From positions 15,922,807 to 15,986,806 of the forward strand of contig OX459103.1 of assembly GCA_949775045.1 (NCBI GenBank): 64,000 bases of DNA, given 5' to 3'. The stretch comes from Metridium senile (taxonomy: Eukaryota > Cnidaria > Anthozoa > Actiniaria > Metridiidae). This document shows, one piece after another, positions 55,152-64,000 of the stretch (the first letter of the stretch is position 1; each line of letters opens with the position of its first letter). Under the pieces are notes generated by a model that saw only the letters and a list, made by a program, of their open reading frames with translations, was not told the DNA's origin and made no database searches. The position numbers were made by a program, and so were the translations under genes.

Positions 55152-56483
55152 TTATATGACACATTGACTATATAGTATTTTTTTTATTTCCCAGGTCATA
55201 TATTTGCTATAAACTACTATACTTACTGGTAGATTAAAATACAATATATATAAATTAATAACAACTGCATAAATATATACATTTGCAGATTAAATCAATC
55301 AGCAGCTAGGTTGGTACCCGTGCATAATTTTAACCTTTATTACTTCTCTTCTATCACTATTTACAACCAGGATGTTATTCAAGTTATTATTTTTAAATGA
55401 ACATTTATAATTAATACCTTTCTTGAAATACCTTTATCATATGTTTTCGAGTTCAATTTGGGATTAATTCGCACCATTGTGGGTTTTTTTTTTCAAAGAG
55501 TACAAATTGCAAGAGACCATAGGTTTCGTGCAATTTGTACTTTTTGAAAAACATACTAGTGCAAATTATCCCAAAGTGGACTAGAAACCATATGATTTCT
55601 AATTAATGATGAACATAAAAAAGTTCAAGCTCTTTTTTTTTTTTTTTTTTGGTAAGTTTGCGACTAGCGTTCGCCTGAAATGACGGGTAGATTTCCTATG
55701 CAAAACTTAATAACACCAAAAACGTGGTCAGTTTTTTGGATTTTTCTTACAATTTTTTGTCGATTTTTGATATATTTTTTTGAATTACTGTCAAGCATTA
55801 GTGAATAAAATGATTTAGGAATAAGGCTTTTTATTTTATTGTAAAACTCGGTTTGCATGTGACGTCATCAAAACGCAAAAAATCTAAACTATAAATTGCA
55901 GAAGGCTGGTCCTCTGATATTTTGTAGATGTGATTGAAAGATATTATTCCTGAAAGTTTGGTTGGTTTTTGTTTTTTTTGTTCTTTAGATATTGTAATCG
56001 AAACTCACGTCACGAAACGTTGTCGGTCGTTTTCTAGAGCCGTAAAAAGTAAATTAGCCACAAATGACACCTTTTTGGCTAGTACATAAATGTACATAAA
56101 CGAAATTGTTTGTTGTTTAAACTTTTCATCTCTAAAGCGTTTTGGGTTGAGTTTAATTGTAATTTCGACGCCTGAACTTTTGTCCGCCATGTTGGTGTAC
56201 ACAAGCTGTACACAAACATGGCGGCTCCATACATTCTTACCAAAAAACTAGCATATGAAATTGTTCATATCTTGGCAGCAAAAACTTGGTTTGACTTGAA
56301 TTTTTAAAAAATTCAAGGCCGGTTTTACCCACTCTTTAACGTGAAAGTTCTTTTATAATGTTGAGGTCTCTGAAACTGCCTGCTGAATATTTTTGATGAC
56401 TTAAATGCAAACCGAGAATTTGTACTGCACGGACTGTAATTTGCACTGTGTTACACATTTCTAAAAGAGGAGAAGTGAAACAA
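55152..56483. other. Intergenic; duplicated block 55440-55660
   Basis: 55440-55660 matches 13368-13570 (GAGTTCAATTTGGGAT, TTTTTGAAAAACA, TCAAGCTCTTTTT). Between 55660 and 56483 there are only short frames without motif and a small palindrome near 56195 (GTACACAAGCTGTACAC). Confidence 0.4.
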
Positions 56484-59064
56484 AAGTGACACTTTATTGG
56501 AGCACTATGGAACTTGGCAAAACAATCTGCGAATTCAATTGAAGATTGAATGCGCAATACAAAGCGAATTTGACACCAAAAAAAGCTCATGATTAAATTT
56601 TGTTTTTCGCTTGTTTCTAACGGCCTCTGTCTAAAATTCAAGATTTGCATCTAACTTTTTACCACTGTAAACTATCAAGATTAGAGTTGTTATGTTATTA
56701 TTAAAGGTTTTTGAAAATGACATTTCGAAGGTGCATTGGAACCGTTACGGTATAATTGTTGACTATACTTTCATACTATGGATTTAGCTGCAAAAAAATT
56801 AGGAAATTTATCAAAAAACATTTTGTTACTGTGTTACAGTGCTTTTCGTATTATTACGTGAATTAATGTCTGGGTCAGGCAGCCATTTTTAATAAAATGT
56901 TAGCAATTTGGATTTCAATCTTCCTTTCAAAAGTTAAATCATTTAAGTTAGGTACATGTTAGTTTTTAATGAAGGTGTACAATTTTTGGTGCAAGCATGG
57001 CATTCCATTAGACACGTGACCAGCATCATAGTCGAGAAAAGCTTAAACGTTTATAGCAAAATGGGGTAGATAGAGTCACCAGCCAGATTGATCCAATATA
57101 TATGTTGTTGGCTTACTTTTATAGATGTCTTACAAACTTGACCTAAAATGGTTGTCCGTCATTGATTGTTTTGGTGATATTTGTCAAATATACGTTTTTC
57201 TCTTTACCGTTTCAATGAAGTCATCCATTCTAGGCCAGAACATATTGAAAAAAAAAACATCTTTAACATTTTAAGACATAAAAAGGATTGGAATGAATGC
57301 GATAAATTAACTTCGTTTTTACAGCCTTGCTGGTCACGTGACCACCAAATTATAATTATTTCCAACGCAAAATGTTAAGGAGCCTAGTTGTCACTTGGGT
57401 TCCAAAATATATTTTAGTACATTGAATATAAGTGAAATTAGTGCAATTTTAGTATTTTTCGGTCTGACATAAAATCCCAGGCCTTAAGGTGGCTGACTAC
57501 TATACGAAAAACAAATCAGAATTTATTATTAGAAAGGTATTTCATAGGAAATTTATTGGTGATTCAGATGAAAAAGAGAAAATTGGGGTGTCCCGAGCTC
57601 GTTTCTGAGATATTGGACTTTGAATAGTACCCACTCTGCAAGTTTTCAAACGAAAAATAGCAAAAACTGCGCTTGGAACCAAATAATTCACAACATCAAA
57701 ACTAAAAGAGCTGTGGACGTATTTTTTTTTAGAAAATCTTACGTGAGGATTTTTCTCGAGATCTGTTAAATAATTAATAGGAAATATGTCACAGTATTTT
57801 TTTTATAGTTGTAGAAATGAGAAATTTCTTAAAGTTTGTCAAAACAACGATTTTTACCTGTTCTTCCTGAATATCAAAAACAAATCATAGGGTCCCGGGC
57901 GAATTTTTGAGTTTTAAGCGAAAAACGAGCCTAAAATCAGCTTTTTCCACCATTTTGACTACTCTGCCAGTCCTGGGAACGGGAGAATTACATTGTTATT
58001 TCTGATTGGATACATTTTACCCAATCCAATGAGCTGTTCCTTTTGAACTTACGCCATCTTGTCACGCAACACTCGTGCGATGTTGAGGGAAAGTTTGTCA
58101 TCTACTCGAAGTATTTCTTTTTCAAAAACGTCCCTTAAAACAGGTTTATGGATTATTTCTCAAAGGCAATTCACTTTTCTGTAAGTAGAAGCTATAATAA
58201 ATGTCGCTATGTATCATTTCATGTGTTCATTGTTTTGTTTTAACTAATTTTTCATCGTCTTTTTGACATATTTCAACTTTCATATCCATTATTTTTTCCA
58301 ACAAAAACGTGCTAAAAAATTGTCTTTTCGACAGAAAATGCTTTTTATATAATGCTTATGTTTTCGTTTTATTTCACTAATGTTGTGCAATTGTTATTTG
58401 GATAAGTTTTGAGTCCTATTTTGCCGTTTTTCGTGAAATGTGAGTTTTGTAATTAAAATAATCGCTAGTTCGGCCACCTTTGAAGTTCCTTTTACTTTTA
58501 TAAATTCACATATCAAGGTGAAACAGATCCCTTTCAAATGACAGCATATCTAAATCATGATAATGGCTGTTAAATTGCTTAACGCTTTAAAATATACGGC
58601 ACAAAAATGAATGTTTGGATTCCCTGTATCTCTACCGTGACTCGATGTCGTATGTGCGCGAAGTCATGCGCAGTTTTCTAGTTTTTGTATAGTAGTCAGC
58701 CACCTTAACTCACATGAGTTCGGTACATTTCAAATTTTTCTTGACAATGCCTTTTGCACCGAATGTACAATGGCTGTGTAATTATGAAAGAGAGGGCAAA
58801 TGGTTTTCAGAAATAGCATGAATTGCCTAGGTCACAGGTCACAGAAGTAAACTCTCTAGGGAGAAGCAATCATTATCTTATCAATTTGTAATAGGTTAGC
58901 GTTCTATCGTATGCACATACACATCTCCCCTCTGCTGTATAGTGTTTTTTGTTTGTTTCTGAATTATATATTGTTATATTAAATATTTAAATCCAATATT
59001 GTATGTATTTGTATGTTTTACACAACATCAGTGTTGTGATCATTAGCTGCATTTCTGTTAAATT
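56484..59064 (-). repeat. Duplicated 3' flank of receptor 5, split by an insertion
   Basis: 56484-56870 and 58735-59060 match 31130-31330 and 31370-31720 in order (TGACACTTTATTGGAGCACT; TTGACAATGCCTTTTGCAC; AGGGAGAAGCAATCATTATC; ACACAACATCAGTGTTG). The 57488-58704 element and unrelated sequence at 56880-57480 separate the two parts. Homology to the receptor flank resumes only at 62840, beyond a BEL/Pao element. Confidence 0.7.
57488..58704. mobile_element. 1.2-kb TIR element flanked by TTAA
   Basis: Termini GGTGGCTGACTACTATAC and GTATAGTAGTCAGCCACC, with TTAA at 57484-57487 and 58705-58708. The end sequence GGTGG..ACTATA is shared with the foldback element at 49892-51908. The interior has no long frame and little inverted homology beyond the ends. 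Non-autonomous. Confidence 0.8.
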
Positions 59065-59293
59065 AAAGTTTCATTAATTAATTCATTGCAATGAAAATAA
59101 AATCATTACATGTATTTTGCGCAATAGACGTTTTGTTTATATTTCTGTTTAATTTGTCCGAAAAGGACGAAAATCTCATTCCATGTATTTTGCAGAATAT
59201 ATGTTTTTATATTGATTTTATTGATTTTATTGATTTTATATTGATTATATTGATAGTATCTAGTCCTATCCAGTAGGTTTGCCTGATCTGTGT

Positions 59294-60431
59294 CTACAGT
59301 TCTAGTCGGGGCAATGTTTGCGTCTTAACAGGTGCAACCTTACTTTTAGCTAAGATTAGCGTGGAATAGGTTTCGTTGGTTGGCGTTGCACCTCTCAAGT
59401 ATGCTAAAGCTCCGTATGCTAGTTTGCTGCTATCGCAGAAGATGTGTAACTGTGTTGTTTGCATAGGCTTGGGGAAGTAGGCTCTGGGTGTGTTGATCCA
59501 GTTTAAATGCTTAATGTCGTGAAGCCATCTCATCCAGTCCTCTTTATGATTATTGGGGAGATCTTATTCCCATGTCACGTTCAGCCTCCACAGATCTTGC
59601 ATCATTATTTTAGCTTTTATGGCGAAGGGATCAAACAACTTTGAAGCGAGGCTTAGCGTTGTCCGCTTAGTGATTTTCTTTATATCATTGGCTTCCTCGC
59701 TGAGTTTCTTCAACGAGAGGGAGAGCTTGTCGGTTTGAGCGTTCCAGATTAGTCCTAGCACCTTGACTGTTTTCTCTGCGTTCGTGTTATCTTCGTGGGT
59801 TTTGAGGTTCAAGGTGTTCGAGTTGCTTGTCCATTGGCGGAGATTCATTCCGGCCTCACTGAAGTAGTCTCTTGATGTCGTGTAGTATTCCAAAGCTTGT
59901 GTTTCATTTTCTGTTCCCGATACTACGTTGTCCATGTATATGGATTTCTTTAGGTCTTCTGATATCCAACTTTGCTTCGTGTTGAGGTGATGTTGAATGG
60001 TTGCGTTTAACAAAAATGGGGAAGGTGCGGCCCCGAACAAGACGCGACAGAATCTGTAAACTGATAAATTTCCTGGTGTGTTGGCTGGTTTGTTGACGTC
60101 TTTCAGCCACAAGAATCTGGTGGCATCTCTGTCTCCCTCGTCAATTTCAATTTGCAAAAACGCCTTTTCGATGTCTGCTGTAAAGGCTGTTTGGTGTGTT
60201 CTGAATTTGAGCAGGATGGTCGTAAGATCTTGCATAAGGTTGGGTCCTGTGTAAAGGCAATCGTTAAGACTCAGTGCTTTTGGAGTTGCTTTCGCCGATG
60301 CGTCGTAAACGATTCTCATATTGGTTGTCGCACTGTCTTCTTTAAAGACAGGGAAGTGTGGTATGTAATGTAGGGTTCCTGTATGGATGCTTGGTTCATC
60401 GATGGTCTCAATAAATCCTTGTTTTAGTTGA
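59294..60431 (-). pseudogene. BEL/Pao reverse transcriptase / RNase H fragment
   Basis: The frame continues gag-protease after the homopolymer slip near 60472. Recognisable RT blocks: MRIVYDASAKATPKALSLND, TADIEKAFLQIEI, YRFCRVLFGAAPSPFLLNAT, and IYMDNVVSG, where the second catalytic Asp of YxDD is Asn. KVLGLIWN and ASKLFDP follow, typical of the Pao family. After LWRLNVTWE a TAA interrupts the frame, which then reads on (WMRWLHDIKHLNW, IFCDSSKLAYGALAYLR, PRLEL) to a stop at the truncation point. RNase H is incomplete. Confidence 0.85.
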
Positions 60432-62657
60432 TCAAGAAGTTGCCCTTTGTAGTTGTTTATCAGGTCTGGGTTTTTTTTTGTTGAGGCTGTAACGTAGGTT
60501 GGTCAACCGTTTCTTGGCCAATCCGTAGTTTGCTGGTAGGTCGTCTCTATTGTCCTTCCATGGGAGCTTCACGGTATATCTACCTGTTGTTTCATTGAAA
60601 TTGATTGTGTCTTCAAATGTTTTGTACACTTCAGTGGTATCATCGTTTTCTTCAGGGATTGTACTTATCTCCCAGAACTTGGTAAGAAGCTGGTCTAGCT
60701 TTGTTTCTTCCCTTGATGTTGTATATGCTTCTTGACAGAGTAGCGTGCTTGTTGAACTGTCACTACATTGTTCTTTAGGAACTGGCCCTGAAAGGAGCCA
60801 TCCTATCTTAGTTTCCGTTGCGATCAATGACTCGTTTTGGAGTTTCTTTATGCGTCCTGTAATGAGTTTTCCGTAGTGATCGTTTCCGATTAGTATGTCT
60901 ATATTAGGTCCATCTGTCCCATTTGGAGGGTCAGCGAGCTTCAATCCGTTGAGTTCCAATGGTATCTGTATGTGTTTCACTGTTTTCGGTAGGGGTGGAC
61001 AGATAATCGGTGTTACCAGCGCTGTAAGCTCGATGTCTTCTTTGTTTGTTGATAGGTTCAGTGAAACGACTTCCAACGACTTTCTATTGGTTACTGTTGA
61101 GCCGAATGTCGTTATATCCAAAAGCTCTTTGCGTAGGGTTCTCAGGTTCAGTTTATCTTTGAGACGTTGAGTGACGAAGGTTCTCTGTGACCCCGTGTCG
61201 AATAAGGCTCGCGATTGGTACTGACCATTTTTCCCTTTTGCCGTTACTATAGCAGACTGCATTAGGATGGAGTTGTTAGAACATACTGCATAAGTTGTCC
61301 CTGAATGGGTTTGTTGTGCTGCTTTGCCACTATTTGCTGTGTTCGTGCTCTGCGATGCTTGCTGAGCTGGCTTGATCTCTGCTGCTCTCTTACGTGTTTC
61401 GGTTTGGGCCGTTAAGCCATTGTTTTCGCTTGGATTTTTCTGTGTTCCATCACAGATAGATGTGTGGTGTTTTCTTTTGCACTTTAAGCACCGACCTTTT
61501 GAGTAGCATTGTGTTGCCATGTGCTTAAGGCGTAGGCAGTTGTAGCATCTTCTTTCACGTTGTAGTAGGGCTTTTCTTGCTTCTGTTGTTCTCAATATGT
61601 CGCAGTTGTCTGAACGGTGTGTTCCTTTACAGTAGATGCATGCCATAGCTTTGAATGAGGACTTATAATTTTGAGTCGTATGGGTTGCTCCTGTAAGAAG
61701 TGCACCTGCCGTTGGAACCAATACTTCGTCTGATGTGCTTGGCTTGACGGATGAGGTTGTCGCGTAGCTTTTCTCTCTCGTTTCTATTTCCTTTCGTAGC
61801 GCTGTTCTTAGTTCGTCGACGGAGCTGTCTGCGGACGGATTAGCTCGGAATATCAGACGCGTGATTTCTTCGGGCAGTTTTTTCAGAAGGATGGGAATCA
61901 ATAAGTTTCCGTATGTGTCCGTTCTCACGTCTAGGCTTTCTAGACCGCGGATGCTCGTTTCGCAGATATCGTAAAATTCCCGTAAGTTAATTGTGTTCGT
62001 AGATGTCGCGGGAATGTTTAACAAGGCTTCCATGTGCGCGTTGATTTGTATTTGCTTGCGCCCGAAACGTTCTTTTAGTAGTTCGATTCCTTTTGCGTAG
62101 TTCTCCGTCGTCAATGGCAATCCTGAGAGTGCGCGCGCTGCTTCTTCTTTTAACATTCCGTTTAAATAAGTCATCTTTTCGATGTCTGACAGATTTGAAT
62201 TGTCGTGTATGGCTGCGCGGAAACACTCCCAAAATGTTTGCCATTGTAATGGGTTCCCGCTAAAGGGCTTAAAATTAATTTTTGGCAAATTAATGTGAAT
62301 GTTGCTGGTTTTTGGTTCTGCTACGCTACTATTATGGTATTGTCTCACCGGTGGTTTTGTTTTCTCGATGGATTGCGATATTTTGAGGATCCACAAGCAA
62401 ATGTTGTCTTGGAAGGATAGCGCTTCTTCCGTATCTCGCTCGATCTCGTCAGGTGTCTCCAGCTTCATCAATATCTCGGCGTCCATTGATGCTATCTCCT
62501 GCAGTCTTCGTGATAGGCGTTCATGTATGGCCGTTAACTCGGTGGGCTCGATATGTTCTGCGGCCAGGAGTCGTTCTGCCTTTTTGAGATCTTGTGTGCA
62601 ATGGCCTTTGTACGATCCCCGGACGGACTTTAGTTTCGAGACTTCTAATTTGGACAT
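60432..62657 (-). CDS. BEL/Pao Gag-protease polyprotein
   Basis: About 741 residues from ATG 62657-62655 (MSKLEVSKLK). The N-terminal half has a coiled segment and a DUF1759-type gag core (INLPKINFKPFSGNPLQWQT, FWECF). Three Cys-rich knuckles follow: CIYCKGTHRSDNC (~340-352), CYNCLRLKHMATQC (~371-384) and CLKCKRKHHTSIC (~390-402). A retropepsin-like domain has ALFDTGSQRTFV (~484-495) and later IDILIGNDHYG, WLLSGP. The frame ends after a lysine run created by slippage in a poly-A tract (60472-60480), so it loses the RT fusion. Confidence 0.85.
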   Translation of the reverse strand: MSKLEVSKLKSVRGSYKGHCTQDLKKAERLLAAEHIEPTELTAIHERLSRRLQEIASMDAEILMKLETPDEIERDTEEALSFQDNICLWILKISQSIEKTKPPVRQYHNSSVAEPKTSNIHINLPKINFKPFSGNPLQWQTFWECFRAAIHDNSNLSDIEKMTYLNGMLKEEAARALSGLPLTTENYAKGIELLKERFGRKQIQINAHMEALLNIPATSTNTINLREFYDICETSIRGLESLDVRTDTYGNLLIPILLKKLPEEITRLIFRANPSADSSVDELRTALRKEIETREKSYATTSSVKPSTSDEVLVPTAGALLTGATHTTQNYKSSFKAMACIYCKGTHRSDNCDILRTTEARKALLQRERRCYNCLRLKHMATQCYSKGRCLKCKRKHHTSICDGTQKNPSENNGLTAQTETRKRAAEIKPAQQASQSTNTANSGKAAQQTHSGTTYAVCSNNSILMQSAIVTAKGKNGQYQSRALFDTGSQRTFVTQRLKDKLNLRTLRKELLDITTFGSTVTNRKSLEVVSLNLSTNKEDIELTALVTPIICPPLPKTVKHIQIPLELNGLKLADPPNGTDGPNIDILIGNDHYGKLITGRIKKLQNESLIATETKIGWLLSGPVPKEQCSDSSTSTLLCQEAYTTSREETKLDQLLTKFWEISTIPEENDDTTEVYKTFEDTINFNETTGRYTVKLPWKDNRDDLPANYGLAKKRLTNLRYSLNKKKPRPDKQLQRATS

Positions 62658-62670
62658 TTTGTCCAAAGAT

Positions 62671-62685
62671 CGGGTTTCGGCACCA
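62671..62685 (-). other. Primer-binding site of BEL/Pao element
   Basis: TGGTGCCGAAACCCG on the minus strand, five bases after the presumed LTR end, matches the tRNA-complementary primer site commonly seen in LTR elements of this group. Confidence 0.7.
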
Positions 62686-62690
62686 GTTTA

Positions 62691-62818
62691 TGATTAATAA
62701 CACGGTTTGATGTTATAGCTCCGTTTATTGTCGTGAGATGTTGTTTGACAATTAATTAATGGTTGATGACGTAGTTAATTGATAATCGTGATTACAATTA
62801 GTATCAGTAATTATGACA
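62691..62818 (-). repeat. Putative 5' LTR, ~128 bp
   Basis: Begins TGTCATAATTACTG and ends TTATTAATCA, with AATAAA inside; TG..CA ends and position before the primer site support it. There is no second LTR for comparison, so the limits are inferred. Confidence 0.5.
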
Positions 62819-62883
62819 ATTTGTTTTCCTCCTAAAAAAAACGCGGACTTGGACCTCGAACATCATAGTCCCATCATGCATGC

Positions 62884-63786
62884 TTACAGTGTTGTATCAA
62901 CTGTCCCACCAACGCCTGGTTGATTCCTGGCTGCTACATGTCGTGCTTCCATCTCTACGATTTGATGATTTACACGATTTTGACGACATCTCATCCTACG
63001 TAAAATCTCCACCTTGAACTCACGCATGCGTACTACGTAGACGATAAAATTGACGAAAGAGTTGCCATAGTAAAGGCATTTAAGAGAGTCCAATAAAGGC
63101 ATCTGAAGAATATTCATGTAATTTGGACAGTCTATATAACCATCACAAAGTATTATATAGACTGTTATACACATGAAAGCCAACCAAGCAACCAATCTTA
63201 TAAGTGTGACAGCAGCCAGCGTGACGGTAAGTTTCTTGTTACTTTGGTGGTTTGCGTGATTGGGAATATCTCTCTTGAAGGACACTTTTATCCATATAAG
63301 GCAATATGAAATCATGACGATAGAAATTGGACTTAAAAAAGGTATGATTGGGTAAATCAACCACACATCACTGTTGGAAAGGTATATTGACAATAGGTAT
63401 TGACACAGAGCAAACGCGAGAGGAAATGCCCACACTATAGATATCCCAACTCCATACCGTACGGTACCCAAAGTGCGATGTTTGAAGGGATTATACGCTG
63501 CATAAACTCGTTCAATGGCTACAGCAGCTAGACCAAACAAAGATGCCGCTGCAAGGAAGGTATCCAGTGAAGAATAAATGTTATTCCAACGCCAAACGAT
63601 TACTGAGTAAGCATAAATGGGAACAGATACCAAGCCAACAAAGAGATCAGCAACAGCCAGGTTTACTATCAAACAGTATTTACGACAACGTAGACGAGGA
63701 GTGCTTGTAAATATCACTATGGTAACGACGTTGACTGTTACTATGACAACTGCTTCTGCTATGAGAATCCAGACTATGAACTGCAT
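62884..63786 (-). CDS. Receptor 5: rhodopsin-class GPCR, intact
   Basis: 300 residues from ATG 63786-63784 (MQFIVWILIAEAV), after acceptor CTGAATTGCAG ending at 63802. It has seven helices with NLAVADLFVGL, VAIERVYAAYNPFK, ISYCLIWIK, LVAWLAFMC (TM6, where the usual W-x-P Pro is Ala, unlike its paralogues) and NSFVNFIVYVVRMREFK. ECL3 has CDGYIDC; TM3 and ECL2 lack the canonical Cys pair. The tail ends VGGTVDTTL. The Pro-to-Ala change in the TM6 switch region could alter signalling. Its first exon lies beyond the right window edge. The 3' flank carries a BEL/Pao element starting about 65 bp after the stop codon, which may supply or disturb transcript termination. Confidence 0.9.
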   Translation of the reverse strand: MQFIVWILIAEAVVIVTVNVVTIVIFTSTPRLRCRKYCLIVNLAVADLFVGLVSVPIYAYSVIVWRWNNIYSSLDTFLAAASLFGLAAVAIERVYAAYNPFKHRTLGTVRYGVGISIVWAFPLAFALCQYLLSIYLSNSDVWLIYPIIPFLSPISIVMISYCLIWIKVSFKRDIPNHANHQSNKKLTVTLAAVTLIRLVAWLAFMCITVYIILCDGYIDCPNYMNILQMPLLDSLKCLYYGNSFVNFIVYVVRMREFKVEILRRMRCRQNRVNHQIVEMEARHVAARNQPGVGGTVDTTL

Positions 63787-64000
63787 TCTGGCCCCGTTGT
63801 CCTGCAATTCAGATGATAAACTTGTTTTAGCTATAAAACTTAATAAAAACTGAAGTTGTAAACGTTTACTTTATAATTCAATACAAACAGACACCTCATT
63901 TACTGTTAAAATATTTTAAGTTTTTGCAAGCTTATCTTGCAGTTAATCTGTATCTGAAAGAGACAACTTTTATTCAAATACAAGCATGACATTTTTGTAT

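Larger units (their letters stand above)
59294..62818 (-). mobile_element. BEL/Pao LTR retrotransposon, 3' truncated
   Basis: In order on the minus strand: probable 5' LTR (62818-62691), primer-binding site, gag-protease, RT, and start of RNase H. The sequence then ends at 59294 in PRLEL plus a stop, with no integrase and no 3' LTR. It sits inside the 3' flank of receptor 5. Defects: frameshift at a nine-base homopolymer (60472-60480), nonsense codon at about 59564-59566, altered RT active site (YMDN), and 3' truncation. Confidence 0.85.

Noticed and set aside
63617..63853. Plus-strand ORF (MGTDTKPTKRSATAR..) repeated opposite receptors 1, 3, 4 and 5
   Set aside because: Conserved only because it is antisense to the conserved TM1-TM2 coding region; no independent start context or codon signal.

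Overview
The window looks like AT-rich nuclear DNA from an invertebrate animal, most likely a cnidarian (probably an anthozoan). This rests on intron-bearing metazoan genes, no bacterial gene layout, an expanded family of compact rhodopsin-class receptors, and a dense mix of repeats: CR1/L2-type LINEs, a Penelope-like element, a DIRS-type element, BEL/Pao, a Helentron-like element and many hairpin MITEs. The species assignment is inference; no rRNA or mitochondrial marker is present.

The only host genes I can support are members of one tandemly duplicated G-protein-coupled receptor (GPCR) family, almost all on the minus strand. Three look intact: 26975-27892, 46216-47148 and 62884-63786, each about 300 codons in one coding exon. 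Two are full-length-derived pseudogenes. The copy at 18929-19763 has an in-frame stop and its 3' end is replaced by a DIRS element. The copy at 31812-32520 has lost TM3-TM4 and is frameshifted. Two further scraps remain: an N-terminal piece at 25605-25661 (minus) and a C-terminal tail at 158-309 (plus). Each coding exon begins right after a splice acceptor. Upstream lie copies of two kinds of untranslated first-exon/promoter module ending in a GTAAGG donor: type A at 4690-5282 (plus), 22286, 29931 and 53757, and type B at 12424 and 33002, with a partial copy at 37548-37682. Receptor units were therefore duplicated together with promoter, first exon, intron pieces and 3' flank, and many duplicates have since lost their coding exon.

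Layout: 0-5 kb, receptor tail relic, MITEs, a 1.1-kb TIR element and a plus-strand type A module. 5.8-8.4 kb, LINE cluster with a MITE inserted in a LINE reading frame. 9-14.8 kb, MITEs, an orphan type B module and a LINE 3' end. 15.0-18.9 kb, DIRS element fused to receptor pseudogene 1. 19-30 kb, receptor 2, promoter modules and a 1.2-kb element carrying a nested insertion. 30-33 kb, MITEs and receptor pseudogene 3. 33-42 kb, long direct repeats, an unassigned block, a minisatellite and hairpin elements. 42.6-44.1 kb, Penelope-like element. 45.3-45.8 kb, (TA)n and a tRNA-derived SINE. 46-47 kb, receptor 4. 49.0-52.6 kb, Helentron-like element carrying a 2-kb foldback insertion. 53.7-55.2 kb, type A module riddled with insertions. 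56.5-63.8 kb, receptor 5 unit, whose 3' flank was split by a TTAA-flanked element and a truncated BEL/Pao element.

The most interesting points are the modular receptor array and its unusual receptor features (N-terminus of about three residues, ERV and NFIVY variants, no canonical TM3-ECL2 disulfide, a conserved Cys pair in ECL3), and the Helentron-like element with asymmetric terminal repeats and a 2A-like/cysteine-protease relic. The clean MITE-in-LINE insertion and the two TTAA-flanked elements that share their termini are also notable. No CRISPR, operon, rRNA gene or intact tRNA gene was seen.
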